Shown: positions 47,011-60,300 of the stretch, in pieces | Layout: every line of letters begins with the position of its first letter | Position numbering within the stretch: position 1 is the stretch's first letter | Origin: Lunularia cruciata | Lineage: Eukaryota; Streptophyta; Marchantiopsida; Lunulariales; Lunulariaceae | NCBI GenBank assembly: GCA_948567375.1 | Contig: OX419761.1 | Span: forward strand, 7,318,501-7,382,500 | Length of the DNA stretch: 64,000 nucleotides | Direction: 5' to 3' | Notes under the pieces: model-generated | Seen by the model: only the letters and a program-made list of their open reading frames with translations | Told to the model about the DNA's origin: nothing | Databases searched by the model: none | Translations under genes and position numbers: made by a program

Positions 47011-47640
47011 TGGCGCATGCAAGGTAGCTACTTTCTTTCCTTTCTACCCTCTCATCATTCCCTGATCTTGTTTACCCTTCACTTCCCTCTTTGTAGTCAC
47101 TATCTCTCAAAATGCATAGGTTCAGGTAGAGGTTTCTTGCAAAAATCACATCTAGCCTTGAATTTTACAAAAAGTAAAGATATTCTTGTCTCTAGCCAAA
47201 TATTTATCTTGTCAGTTCAACTATTACAAAATGTTGGTAAGTAGATCTTTGGTGAGCCATACTACTTGCACATGTGAGTGTTAGCCCAATCAAACAGTCT
47301 CAATTATGGTTCTTCATTTGTTGGCACCATCTTTATCCAAGGTGCTCGAAGGGCCTTCCAAGGTGAATGATATTTTTGGCCAAAGGTCTTCCTAAGACAA
47401 AGGTCTGTCTTTAGGGCAAATGACTCCCTCACTAAAGGTTGTCTTTGCTGACCATTTTTTGGATTTGTTTACCAAATGACTATTCTTATACTTTTCTTAG
47501 CTAGAATTTACAAAATAGCCAAAATAAAAATTGTATTTCAAGTAGAGGTGCAACATCACAAGTATCTTGCTACAAGAGAACCAAGAACTAAGAGGAGAAG
47601 CACCACAAAAGAGAATAGGCAATAGAAAACCAAAGGTTTG
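47011..47640. other. Intergenic stretch without recognised features
   Basis: It includes words like 'ccaaggtgaatg' and 'aaaggtct' but no supported coding region. It should contain the junction between a minus-strand and a plus-strand family-2 copy; the point could not be fixed. Confidence 0.35.
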
Positions 47641-48270
47641 AAGGGGATTAGAGTGCACTCTTCCTCAAGTTTGATCCATTTAAGAAGGAACCCAAAGACC
47701 AATTTCATGGCAAGTGCAAAGAGTTGGAAAGCACTCGGAGTGCTTTGAAGGAGAAACATGATCAAGTAGTGACTCTGGAGGTGTACATGTAGGAGTATCA
47801 AAAAGAGGTATTAGGGTAATTGGAATTTTTTACCAAGGAGGCAAGAAGAAGAGAGAGTCAAGCATACAAGGAGTCCAAGTGCTAGAATAGCAAAAGGCCA
47901 AATAGAGCATAAGAACAAAGAAGATTGAACAAGACTAACTAAAGGCATTGCAACAACTAGAGGAGACCTAAGCCCTTTTCATGGAAATGCTGGAAGAAGA
48001 AAGAGTAGGGTGTACCTTGCAAACCAAACACCATGAATTGAAGATGCAAGTAGAATGATTATAGAACCAAGCCTATGAAGAAGAAAAAATGAACATCCTA
48101 TCAATGCAGTTGAAAGAGCACTTAAACAAGACGTTTAATGAAGTGTACCAGACCTTCTTGTTAGAGATAGCTAGGTATTAGGCATAGATAGACCAATTTG
48201 TTAGATATCTAAGAGGTGACATAGTCTCTTAGTAGTTCTAACCCAAGGCTTTTAACTCAAGGAGAAGTCC
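47640..48270 (+). pseudogene. Family-2 ORF, coiled-coil C-terminal part
   Basis: Plus-strand translation in changing frames gives LKALQQLEET, ALFMEMLEEE, NQAYEEEKM, QLKEHLNKTFNEVYQTFLLEIARY, RYLRGD, the same block as on the minus strand at 1473-1960. Stops are frequent. Confidence 0.5.
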
Positions 48271-49074
48271 TTTGATGAGATAGGCACTCTTAGGTAAATT
48301 TTAGGCACTCAAAATTGTATAATAGCCAAGCACTCCAAGTAAGCCATTAGCATCTACACTTGGAGTTATATATTTTAGGGAGAGTGCACTTGGAGGTATG
48401 TGGCGCTCAGAATTGTACATAGTTGAGGAGTGTCCTTGGAGTTGTACCCACACTTGGGGTTGTACACTAAGTTAGAATAGCAAAGAAGCTCTAACATCTC
48501 CCTTGACATGTGTTAAGAGCCTAATCACTTGGGGTTGTACACTAAGTTAGAATAGCAAAGAAGCTCTAACATCTCCCTTGACATGTGTTAAGAGCCTAAT
48601 CATTTTATAGATAATTAGGATAAGATAAGACTAGGATATTAAAAATCAATGATGGTTTAGTTTAGGTTACAAATTTTCAAGATTCACTTGGAATTCCAAT
48701 CCCTTTGGCTCAAAGCTAGATTAGCATTTAAGGCTAAGTGCCATTGGTACTTGTGTTCATTCTTCTGTTTAATGTAGACTTTGATTACAAGTAAAGAGTA
48801 CTCTTACTTCTTTGCAAGTTCTATCTCTTTGATTTCATGTGTTATTCAATTTCTAGGCAAAAGTAGAGATGAGGAAATTCATAATAGGTCTTGAATGCTT
48901 AGTGCCAAGTAGGTACTTGCCCATGATCAAGGTGTGCACTAAATGATACAAAGGAATGAAGTTGTGCAACAAGTGGATTGGGAGGCTCATTCCACAAGTA
49001 GTATCAAAAAATCAAAAAACTTCTACAATGAACAACACAAAGTATAGTCTTGCAAGCTGTGTCTTCTAAAAAGG
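48271..49074 (+). repeat. Family-2 LTR-like distal part, left of an inserted LTR
   Basis: Matches the minus strand of 790-1470. It continues at 52837 after the solo LTR at 49075-52836, since the uninterrupted copy at 720-800 reads straight across the junction. Confidence 0.6.
48451..48600. repeat. Perfect 75-bp tandem duplication
   Basis: 48451-48525 and 48526-48600 are identical at all 75 positions, in a region where other repeats are strongly diverged. Confidence 0.95.
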
Positions 49075-52000
49075 TGTGGTACTCACATTTTTTTTCTCTT
49101 ATTTATGAAGAAGAAGTGTACAGACAAAGACATATTGCACCTATATGGCATCAAAAGGCAAAAAATAGTGTCTTTGGGTTGTAACCCGAGGTAAAGTGAC
49201 TTCATGTCAGAAGATGAAGTACTCAGATGGGTCCTATCAACATTCAACCTAAAGTAAGGAGACTTTGTCTTGGGGGTGCACAACCCAAGGTGAAGATAGT
49301 GTAACAACTTCTGTTTGAGGTTGGACATTCAAGAAGGTACCGCACATAAAACTGGCTGGCCTATGAGCGGAAGAAAATTGATATTGACAAGAGCATGCAA
49401 AAGGTGTGATTTCTTGGTAGAAGCTCAATGTGAAGAAAGACTGAGGAGACGTGGCACTATAAAATTTGAGATAGAGACAAAGAGATGTCAAGTAATTTTC
49501 CCGTTGCCATTAAGGAGTTGTCTTGAGGAAGATCAGGGAAAAGAAAGTGTAGTAAGAGACGTGCTTGTGCATCAAGAGGAAGTCAAAAGAGTTAGTCCAA
49601 GGGTCGGTGGGAGAATAGTCACAAGAGTGGAGGAGAGTAAGATGGGTGGTGGAAAGAAGAACTCAGAATTTGCAATTAGAAATCATGCAATTTGTAGGTT
49701 AAATGTGATTGCAAGAATCAAAGTCTTGAGCAGGCTTTGGATCACATTTCTAGCATGGAACTAGAACCTTAGTTTTCCAGGTTTCATGACCAAGATCATT
49801 GAGAGTAAATGTCTAGATGGACCCAAAGCAAAGGGTAAGAGAGGAAATCCAGCTCAATGGATAGAGTCAGATTGGAGGTTATTACTCGGAAGAGAGGCGG
49901 GTGAGGAGTAGGGAGCCGCATTCTTGGGGAAAGGAGAGGTAGCTGAAGAAACCCAAGAAGTGCAAGATGCTTTTTCTTCAAAATGCACAAAGAATGGTTA
50001 TAAAGTTGAGAGTTACAAGGACCCTATAAGGAGAGGCATCGTAGGAGCAATGATGGCTATCTTCAAGCCAGAGCAAATCACTTATGTGATGAAACATCAA
50101 GCGGTGTTTTTCTATAAGATGTTTGCAGGGGAACCAATCAATTGGGCAAAGTGTTTCCATCAGCGCATGAGACAAATGGTGTGGAATTTGCGGGACAAGT
50201 CGTCTCCACATTACATTGTGCCATTTGTAGCCTACTTCTATTTGGGATTAAATCTGTTGAATGCAGCAAAACAACACAAGATGGTGTTGCACTTCCATCC
50301 TAATTTAGGAAGAGATGCTGATGTGGAGGAGCAGCAATACATTCTTCAGATTGGAAGCAATGACAAGTACTATGTGTAGACAAGGCAAAGCATGTGGTTG
50401 GTAGTGAATGCTCCAAAGTCAAAGAAGAGGAGTCAACCAGACCTTAGAAGACCAAGAAAGTAAACCCAAAGAAGGACCTGGTGGCAATTGTGTCATCAAG
50501 AGAAGAATCAGAAGGTGAAGCTAAGTACAATTCAGAAGACTCGGAGAGAGAGAGAGGAAGAACTTGAACTCACATTGCAGAGTGGTGAAGCAAGTGGCAA
50601 GAGTGAAGATGGAGTGGAGATGCAGCCAGTACCAAAGGAAGAAGAGGGGAAGCTAGAAATGGCAGAAAAAGATAACCCAAAGTCAGAAGACGATGTTCTA
50701 GAGAAAGAGGAGAAGAGAATTATCATTTGGAGAAGTGTTTGCTCCACAAGAAATGCAATGTATAAGGCAAGGCCAAGTAGAAGAAGAGAAATGGAAAGTG
50801 AAAGTTTGGGGAACAAGCAATCCATTCCAATAAGGCAACTTTGGCTGAGGAGAAGAGTGTCAGGCAAAGAAGAAGCAAAGAAAAAGAAAAGCCCGCAAGT
50901 AGAAGTGAATCAGAGCGGAGGAGTGGAGTATCTATGGGAGATTTTATACTCATTGCTAATAAAGTTGGAGGAGAAGAAGAAAGAGATGTAGTCGGAATGT
51001 CCAAAGGTAAAGATTTTGTTGTAGGTATTAGAGAGGTTAGAAGGAGAGAACTCAAAGTTGAAGAAGAGTATAACCCAAGGTGAGGAGTAGAGGGAGGTAC
51101 TACGAGTAGATGAAGTAGTACAGAATCAAGTAATAGAGAACTTAAAGAGAGAAGTGGGAAGTAAAGATAGAGTAATAGAGTAGAATGTCAAAGCCAAGGA
51201 AGAATAGATAGCTGAGTATGAAATCTTGAAACAATAGTTTGTTGATTCACAATTAGAAATCATCCATGCTATGGCAAGAGTAGTAGAGGAGTAAGTGCTT
51301 GATAGAGTGATGCAGAGTGTGGAAGAGAAGAAGTAGCTCTGGCAAAGATAGTTAACAGTGAGGTATAGAGAGGAAGAAAGATTGAGGGAGTTATTTTGTA
51401 ATTTAGAAGAGAAGGTAGGCTGAAAGAGAAGGAGGAGGAGACGGTGAAGGCCAAATTTGAGGAGGAGCTAGCAATGTATCGGGACGACTTGCATTTGGAT
51501 TAAGAATGTGAGAGAAGGATGAGGCTCAAGCCATTGAAGGAGATAGTAGTGAAGATGAATGCAATGTTGAGTACAAAAGCTAGTGTAAGGATTGAAGAAA
51601 CACAATTGCACGAGTTAAAATTGTTGGTGCAGGAGACAAGGAGAAGGAATGCAAAGGATAAAGATTTGAATGCTTTGCTGATTAATCTCAAAGCTTGTGT
51701 AGATAGGAAGATATTGGAAGTGGAAGACAATATCACAATTAGATTAGATTTAGTTAAGTTAGAGATAGATAAACTCCGGAAGAATGTCAAAGAGACACCC
51801 AAAGTAGAAGAGATAGGAGTACAAATATCTTCAGAGTTGCCAATGGAGATATCAAAGAAAAGTGGGTTGCAAGGAGAAGATGTATGTAGGTTACCCATGA
51901 TGGGAATTGCAAGTCAGAGTGAGGAAGTGTTAGAATTGGTAGAAGAATTAGTAGTTGGAAAACTCAAGGATAGGGTGGTATGTGTGGTTACTTCAAGATG

Positions 52001-52836
52001 GAAGCCGAGGAAGAAGTAGACATTGGATTGGATTAGCAATAGTTTTGAGATTTGAAGAGGCAGATATGAAGAGGTGCATTTTCATTTCAGATCTGTAGGT
52101 TGTTAGGGTTGTTAGGAAGCAGTTTGGGAAGTTAGTTAACTATTGAAGAGCTCTGCCTATTTAAAGGAGGCATTTGCAGTATGTTGTTGTTTAGTATTCA
52201 TTTTCTTGAGAATAAATTAAGTGAAGTGCTGATTTTAGTGCTTGTCGCTTGAGCTTGAATTTGAGTATCAATGTTATGTTTGTGTTTGTGAGTGTGTGGA
52301 GAATTTCAAAGTGCAAGTCAGTGTGTTTGTTGGATGTTGGATTTTGCAGCCTTGATCTTCATTTTGTGTATTTGATCTTGGGTGAAGCGTAATCAAAGCA
52401 ATGCCTTGACGGATCTGAGAGGAATTGTAGTGTTGGTGGTATTATGCATTTGTGAGTACAACGCAATGTTGATGTGAAGCAATTTTGATTGAGGAAGTTG
52501 TGCCTTCATTGGAAGGGTGGAACAAAATTTTGAGGCAAAGTCATTTTGTAGTGAAGTGCCATTTTTGGGAAAGACTGAATCATCACAATCAAGATTCTTT
52601 GCAAAGATTTGATGGAGTTGTGATTATGGATGACAAATTGTTGTGATGAGATTGCAAATCAGGGCTTGTTACTCTCTTTCTAGGTGTATTTTCTACCTAA
52701 GAGATCAAAGATGCAACCAAGAAGAACTACTTGTTACTATTTGACTTTGTATTTGACCAATTCTGACTAGCATCTCTACGAGCATGAAATTTACTTACCT
52801 AATTACTGCAAAAGTGATATCTGCTGGGTTGTCACA
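49075..52836 (+). mobile_element. Family-1 solo LTR, copy 5
   Basis: 3762 bp, TGTGGTACTCACA to TTGTCACA, with perfect target duplications AAAGG (49070-49074 and 52837-52841). It sits inside a family-2 LTR-like repeat. Confidence 0.95.
49485..52021 (+). pseudogene. LTR-borne ORF, copy 5
   Basis: The start ATG at 49485 (MSSNFP) is out of frame with the body, so an early frameshift is present. The body reads KMGGGKKNSEFAIRNHAI, RLNVIARIKVLSRLWITFLAW, GKGEVAEETQEVQDAF, NGYKVESYKDP, YVMKHQAVFFYK, PHYIVPFVAYFYLGLNLLN (49640-50290), then an acidic hinge (50500-50720) and a coiled coil (50900-51800). The frame changes again before 51519. Many stops. Older than copies 2 and 4. Confidence 0.8.
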
Positions 52837-53150
52837 AAAGGGTAGAACACATTTGTAGGCACTATACCTTTGAAATGGAGTGGCACTTGGAGTTGAATGA
52901 ACTATCACCTTTAGGAGCAATCTCAGCTAGATCTTAAAGTGAAGGTGATTTTTTTATTTTCTTTTTGTTGTAATATCACCATATTTTGGGAGTGGTTTTA
53001 CCCAAGAGGTTAAACAAAAAATAAAACAAATTGAGGTTTGGTGAAAAATGTGTTTTTTCTTTTACCAATATCCTTTTGGAAGCAAATTGTTCTTACTGAT
53101 TATACTATAAGTATGTTGACATTGTGCTATAATAATATTCAAGGACAATT
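52837..53150 (+). repeat. Family-2 LTR-like distal part, right of the inserted LTR
   Basis: Continuation of 48271-49074, with 'gggtagaacacattt', 'gggagtggtttta.ccaagaggttaaac' and 'attgttcttactgattatactataa', all matching the minus strand of about 400-720. Confidence 0.6.
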
Positions 53151-54500
53151 GGTACAAAAGGAGTCAAGATTGCCCTCCCAAATTGCTTCCATAGATGACT
53201 TGAACTAAGTTTTGTCCAACCATGCCCAATCAATATAGGTCATGTTATCTGTGAATGGATGAAATCCAATCAACCATGAGCCTTTTCTTATATCTTTCAT
53301 GTTGGAAGATTCCAAACTTTCTCACATTTAAGGGGATTCATTTTCAAATACGTATAACACTTCTCTTGTTGGTTATTTCTTGGGTTTTTCCAACTAGTTT
53401 CTCACCAAGTTTTTGGTTCTCACCCTCTCTCACTTTTGTCACTTCCTCCTCTCCCAACCTCCCAAATGTCTATCTCACCCTCTCTCTCCTTCCCTCTTCT
53501 CAAATTGTTGTCATTGTTTCACCTTCTTTCCCTCTTCTTGAATTTATGTCTCATCCTCTTCATCAATTTCAGTTAGTCTCACCTTCTTTCTCCAACAAAT
53601 TGGACTCTTAAATTTCTCCCTCCTTTTGAACTCTCAAATTTCTCACCTTCTCTCATTCCTCTCAAATTTCTCCTCACACTTCTTTTGCAACTCTTCTTTT
53701 CTCTTACAAATTATCTCCTTTCTCCTCTTTACTATGTCAAAATTCTTTGCTCCTCTTCCTCTCAAATTCCCCCCTCACACTCTTTCTCACAAATTCTTCC
53801 TACTCTCCTCTCCTCTTTAGTTCCTTAGGATTTCACTCTCTCTTTGAAATTTTAAGAGGGGGCTTGGTCATAACACTTGATTTCTCCTAAACTCTTTGAT
53901 ATCTTGTATCTTGGGATGGGTCTTGTTTGTGCCACTTAAACTTGTACATGTGTATTCAAAACTTTCCAAGAGGTAATTTTTTAAATTCCACTCTATATCT
54001 CCTTCATTGCTTCTTTGTATGAAATTGCAAATAATCTAATAACACAAAAATCTATTCAAAATGGCTCTCTTGGATGCACATTTTTGACTTGACACTCCAT
54101 TCAATTGCTCTCGCTCTATTGAATTAGCTTATCATCTACTTGCTCTTTATACCCATCAAGTTTAAGATACTTCTTTGACCTCTTAGAATATTAATATTTA
54201 GAATCAATATACCTTTCATTATCTTAGACAAAAGACTTATATTAATTCTGAATACTCCTTGAAACTCCTTGGATATCTATATAAACTCAAAAATAATATA
54301 CTTTTTATCCACAACGAGGCCTTTCAATCCCATGAGTATAAATTTGAACTACCTTTTTATGAGTAACTACACCACTAATGATATCACACCAATGACTTCC
54401 CAAATGTATCCCATTAGAATTCTACCAACAACCAAGCAAGCACTCTCTCTATCATACAAACAAAACTTACAAAACCGCCAATTTGTATCTAATAAAAACT
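53151..54500. other. Pyrimidine-rich and AT-rich DNA, no supported gene
   Basis: 53370-53830 is dominated by C/T runs (ctctctcctt, cctcacactc), which opens long but compositionally trivial frames on the plus strand. 54000-54500 is AT-rich with no recognised motif. Confidence 0.5.
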
Positions 54501-54519
54501 TTCAATAACTTTACACAAG

Positions 54520-55334
54520 TGAGCAAACCAAAAATTTTTGTGGAGAAAAACTTGCCATAAATTTGGAAAGATGCAAGCAAACCCTATTAAATACACAATC
54601 AAACTCCACCATAAATTGCATTCACATAAATAGAACATGGAAATTTGCAGAAGTGATCCTTGAATTGTTTTTATATCATTGTGATTCATACAAAACCCTG
54701 CATGGACTATGGTTGAAGTCAAGGCATCTTTCTACACATGAAATCTTGTTTCCTCCTTGTAATATAGCTATTCATTTCCCATCAATACCCACCATAAAAT
54801 CATGGAAAGAACATGCTTCTTCTTTTATAACATTGTCATTGTCCTCTACCCGTACATTCAATCAATTAATTAGATAGTTGTGCAAGATAATACATGCCCC
54901 TATCCATCAAATTATATAGGTTCTCCTTGTTCTATTATTTAATTGTACTCTCAACTCACATAGAGAATATCATCTTCCTTTTGAAGTACCAATGCAATGC
55001 TTGTTAAGCATGTGAGATCTTGCTACATAGAGATTGAAATCTTTCTTATCTTGGGTGGGTGCTTGTTTAAAATAAGGAACTAGATGAGATATTGGCACAT
55101 ACCCAAAATCACCCAATAGGTATTGAGTGCACTTAAATGCATTACATGCTCCTCTTTAGTTCAGATCTGACCAATGATTTAATTGATTTAAACAAGTCAT
55201 ATCATGATATGCACCATGCATACATTTACCACATACAAATAGGTAGCTCACAAGTAAAATGCAACTCACAATTAGAGATGCAAGTAGGACCACCACAAGT
55301 GAATTAACCTTTATAAGATCCCACCACCAATAGT
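54520..55334 (-). pseudogene. PIF/Harbinger-type transposase relic
   Basis: Minus-strand translation gives MHGAYHDMTC near 55220 (place of the second catalytic Asp, G-x-x-HD), then YLLGDFGYVPISHLVPYF at about 55070-55120 (LGD-GY motif), CIGTSKGRxxSLCELR at 54960-55000 and IIWWIGACIILHNYLI at 54860-54910. The order and wording match HARBI1-like nucleases of the DDE_Tnp_4 family. The Glu normally found before the FG-x-LKGR block is not seen, and stops and frameshifts occur. The N-terminal part is cut off by the LTR beginning at 55340. Confidence 0.6.
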
Positions 55335-55339
55335 AACAT

Positions 55340-57308
55340 TGTGACAACTTGGCAAATATTACTTTTGCGGTAATCAAGTAAGTAAATTTTGTTCCCGCAG
55401 AGATACATTTCAAAAATGTCCAAATACAAAACAAACAATAACAATCTTAGTTCTTCTTGGCTGCATCTTTAATCTCTTAGGTAGAAACTACACCCAAAAG
55501 AGAGTAACAAGTACTTACTTGCAGTCTAGTCACAAATTCACACGCATAATTACAACATAGCAAATTTTGTCCAAACAAATCTTGATTGTGATGATTCAGA
55601 TTCTCCCAAAGATGGCACTTCACTGCAAAATGACCTTGCCTCAAAATTGTGTTCCACTCTTCCATTGAAGGCATAACTTCCTTGATCAAAATTGCTTCAC
55701 TCACAAATGCAAAATACTACCAACACAACAATTCCTCTCACATCTATCAAGGCATTGTTTTGATTGCACTTCACTCATGATCAAACACACAAAATGAAGA
55801 TCAAAGCTATGGAATTCAACATCCAACAAGCACACTGATTTGCACTTTGAAATTCTCCCAACACTCACAATTACAAACACAGAATTGATACTCAGAATTA
55901 AGCTCAAGCGACGAGCACTGAAATCATCACTTTGCTTTATCTATCTTTAGAAATTTGGAATACTGAACAACAACATATTGCAAATGCCTCCTTTATCTAA
56001 CAACTATATCATTCTACAACAACTTTACCTACCTATAGATCAGAAATGACAATGCATCTCTTCATATTTGCCTCTTCAAATCTCAAAATTGTTACTACTC
56101 CACTCCGATGTCTACTTCTTCCTTGTCTTCCAATCCCAAGGTAACCTCACATACTACTCTATCCTCGGGTTTCACAACTACTAATTCTTCTACCAATTCT
56201 AACACTTCTTCTTCCTGATCTATCATTCACTTCAGGGTAACCTTTTTAATTCTTTATCTCCCGATCCACTCTCCTCTAATATCTCTAATGGTAACTCCAA
56301 AGATATATGTACTCCTATCTCATCTACTTTGGGCTTTGCTCTTACATCCTTCCAAATTTTATCTATCTTTAACTTAACTAAATCTAATCTAATTGTGATA
56401 TTGTCTTCCACTTCCAATATCTTCCTATCTACACAAGTTTTGAGACTAATTAGCAAAGCATTCAAATCTTTATCCTTTGCATTTCTTCTCCTCGTCTCCT
56501 ACACCAACAACCTTACCTCGTGCAATCTTGTTTCTTCAATCCTTACACTAGCTTCTATACTCAACATTGCATTCATCTTTACTACAATCTCCTTCAGTGG
56601 CTCAGGCCTCATCCTTCTCTCATATTCTCAATCCGCCTGCCAATCTTCCCTATACATTGCTAGTTTTGCCTTGAATTTGGCTTTCAAAATCTCTTTCTCC
56701 TTCTCTTTCTCCTTCTCCTTCCGACAAATATTCTCTTCCAAATTACAAAGTAACTCCCTTAATCTTTCTTCCTCTCTATATCTCACTATCAACTTTGCTA
56801 GAGCTGCTTCTTCTCTTCTACACTCTACATCACTCTATCAAGCTCTTGCTCCTTCTTTGCTACTCTTGCCATAACATGGATGATTTCTAATTGTGAATCA
56901 ACAAAGTGCTATTTCAAGATTTCATACTCAGTTATCTGTCTTTCTCTTGCTATGAACTTTTGCTCTATCACTCTCTCTTTACTTACCACTTCCTTCTTTA
57001 AATTCTCAATTACTTGATTTTGTACTACTACATCTACTCGTACTACTTCCTTTTGCTTCTCTCCTTGGGTTATGATCTTCTTCAACTCCGAGTTCTCTTC
57101 TTCTAACTTTGCCAACACCTGCAATATAGTCTTTACCTCTAGACACTCCGACTGCATTTCTCTCTTCTTCTCCTCCAACTTCATTAACGACAGGCGTACA
57201 ATCTCCCATAGATACTCCACTCCTTCACTCTGATTCACTTTTTCTTGTGGGATTTTCTCCTTGTTTGCTTCTTCTTCACTTGACACTCTTCTTCTCAACC
57301 GCAATCAC
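55340..57308 (-). mobile_element. Family-1 LTR, copy 6, distal part
   Basis: On the minus strand it ends with the decayed terminus at 55340 (TGTGACAACTTGG on the plus strand). It is interrupted at 57308 by copy 7 and continues at 60766. Left flank aacat; the other flank is outside the window or lost. Confidence 0.85.
56099..57308 (-). pseudogene. LTR-borne ORF, copy 6, C-terminal half
   Basis: Minus strand: RLRRRVSSEEEANKEKIPQ, GVEYLWEIVRLSLMKLEEKKREMQ, coiled coil, then the tail ending near 56099. It joins the N-terminal half at 60766-61540 when copy 7 and one target duplication are removed. Many stops. Confidence 0.7.
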
Positions 57309-60300
57309 TGTGGTACCCACATTTTTTGTTTTTTTTGAAATGGAGAAGAAGAAGTGTATAGAGAAGTCGGATTGTGCCTGTATGGCCAAAGAACACAAAG
57401 AAAAGCGTCTTTGGGATGAACTCCAAGATAACGTGGCTTTGGGTCATAAGGCAAAGAACTTGGACTTGCCTTGTCAGCATACAACCCGAAGAAGAAGTCT
57501 TTGTATTGGGGGGAGCTCAACCCAAGGCGAAGATAGTGTAATAAATTTTCTTTGGGGTGAGAAATTCAAGAAGGGACCATTCAAAAACGGGCTGTCATAC
57601 ACGTGAAGTATACTTGACAGTGACAGGCGCATGCAAGAGGTGTGATTTCTTGGTAGAAACTCAAATTGAAGAGAGACAAAGAAGGTGCAACTCTATAAAA
57701 ATTGGGCTAACGACGAAGCAATGTCGAGCAATTTTCCTTTGCTGTCAAGGAGTCGTCCTGTAGGAGATTGTGGGAAGGGAAGTAGAGTTGAAGACGCACT
57801 AGTGAGTAGAGGAGAATTTGAGAGACAGTGAGGAAGTAGGAAAGATGGAAGGAGGGAAGCAAAACTCCAAATTTGCAGTGAGAAATCATGCAATTTGGAG
57901 GTTAGATGTGATCGTAAGAATCAAAGTCTTGAGCTGACTTCGGATCACATTCTTGGCATGGAATTGGAACGTGAGTTTTCCATGGTTCATGACCGAGATA
58001 ATCAAGAGTAAGTGTCTCGATGGCCCCAAGGAAGAGGGGAAGAGAGGAAATCCGGCTAGCTGGACAGATTGGTACTCAGAAGAGAGGAAGGTGCGGAGCA
58101 GGGTGCCACATTCTTGGAGAAGGGAGAGGTAGCCGAAGAAGTGAGGGATGCTTTCTCTTCAAAGAGAACAAAGAATGGGTTTAAGGTCAAGAGTTACAAA
58201 GATCCGGTGAAGAGATGGATCATGAGTGCTCTCATGGCAATCTTGAAGCCGGAGGGAACAACTTATGTGATGAAACACCAAGCGGTGTTCTTCCATAAGA
58301 TGTTTGTAGGAGAACCTATCAATTAGGCGAGGTGCTTCCATGGGAGAACAAGGCAGATGGTGGTGAATTTGTGGGATAAGTCGCCTCCACAATACATCGT
58401 GCCATTTGCAGCACATTTCTACCTCGGGTTGAGTTTGCTCAATGCGGCGGAGCGTAGCAGAATGGTGTCTCACTTTCATCCCGACTTGAGAAGGAAGTTG
58501 ATGTGGAGGAGCAACAATATATTCTTCAAATCCAAAGCACAGATGAGTATTATGCGCAAATAGGGAAGAGTGCAGAGGTAGAAGTAAGTACTCCAAAGTT
58601 GAAGAAGTGGAGTTAACAAGGAGAAGGCAAAGACATAGAGAAGACAAGACCTCGGAAGACTAGGAGAGGAAACCCAAAGAAAGGTATGATGGTGATTGCA
58701 TCATCGGAAGAAGACTAGGAAGGTGAAGCCGAGTGCAAGTCCAAAGACTCGGGACACAAGGAAGAACTTGAGCTCACGCTACAAAGTGGGGATATGAGTA
58801 GCAAAAGCAATGAAGGTGGGGAAATAACGTCGGTACTTGCAGAAGAAGAAGTTTGGGTGGAGCTCAAGGAAGAGAATAATGCAAAGTTGGAGGACGAGGT
58901 AGCGGAGCCGGAGGAGAAGAAGATTACAATTTAGAGGGGAGTTTGGTTGAGGTGCAAGGTGAAGTGTGAAGCAGGTCCAAGCAAGGCAAGGAAAGAGGAG
59001 AATGCTAGTTTGGGAAGTGAAGCGTCTATTCAGATATGATGACTGCAGAGAAGAAGGCGAGAGAGAAGAAGAGGTGAAGAAGGAGATCACTCCGCAGGTT
59101 GAAGTAGTTGCAAGTGATGGAGTGGAGTACCTGCAAGAAATTGTGTGCCCGTTGTTAGTGAAGCTAGAGCACAAGAAGAGGAAGATGCAGTCAAAGTGTC
59201 CAGAGGTGAAGACTGTGTTGCAGGTATTAGCAAGACTGGAAGAAGAGAACTCGGAGTTGAAGAAGAGTATAATCTGAGGTGAGGAGGAAAGGGAAGTACA
59301 ACAAAGGGATGCAGTAGTGCAGAGTCAAGTAATTGAGAATTTGAAAAGAGAAGTGAGGTATAGAGAAGAACTTGTGAAGAAGAGTGACATAGCAAGGGAG
59401 AGACAAGTAGCTGAGTATGAAATCTTGAAGCAGCAGTTTGCTGATTCAAGACTAGAAATTATCCATGCTATGGCAAGGGTAGCAGAGAAGGAACAAGAGC
59501 TCGATAGAGTGATGGAGAGTGTAGAAGAGAAGAAGCAACTGTGGCAAAGGGAGTTGACAATGAGATATAGGAAAGAAGAGAGATTACGAGAGTTACTTTG
59601 TAATCAGAAGGAGAAGATTGTGCAAAAGGAGAAGGAGAAGGAAATGGTGAAAGCCGAGTTTGAGGCAAAATTGGCAATGTACAGGGAGATTGGCTTGCAG
59701 ATTGGGAGCATGAAAGGAAGATGAGATTGGAGCTATTGAAGGAGATCGTAATCAAGATGAATGCGATGCTGAGTACAGAGGCCAGTGTTCATATTGAAGA
59801 GACGAGGCTGCACGAGTTGAAGTTGTTGGTGCAGGAGACGAGGAGGAGACATGCAAAGGATATAGACTTGAATGCGCTGTTAATTAGTCTCAGAACTTGT
59901 GTAGATAGGAAAATATTAGAAGTAGAAGACAATATCATGATTAGTTTAGACTTAGTGAAGTTAGAGATAGATAAACTTCGGAAAGATGTTAGAGCAAAAC
60001 CCAAAGTAGATGAAGTAGGAGTGCAGATGTCTTTGGAATTACCATTGGAGACAATAGAGAAAAGTGGGTCACTAGATAAGGAGTTGGATAGATTACCCAC
60101 TAGTGAAATATTAGATCAGGAAAGAGAATTGTTAGATCGGGTAGAAGATGTAGGAATTATGAAACCCGAGGACATAGTAGTAGGAAGTAAAGTTACTTTG
60201 GGTTTGCGTTTGAAAGCCAAGAAAAAAGTAGACATCGGATTGGATGAGTAACCAATTTGAGATTTGAATAGGCAGATATGAAGAGGTGCATTGTCATTTC

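Noticed and set aside
53255-53820. Open frames of 64-118 codons with hydrophobic runs
   Set aside because: The sequence is a pyrimidine-rich stretch; the apparent membrane-like segments follow from composition, and no homologue motif is seen.
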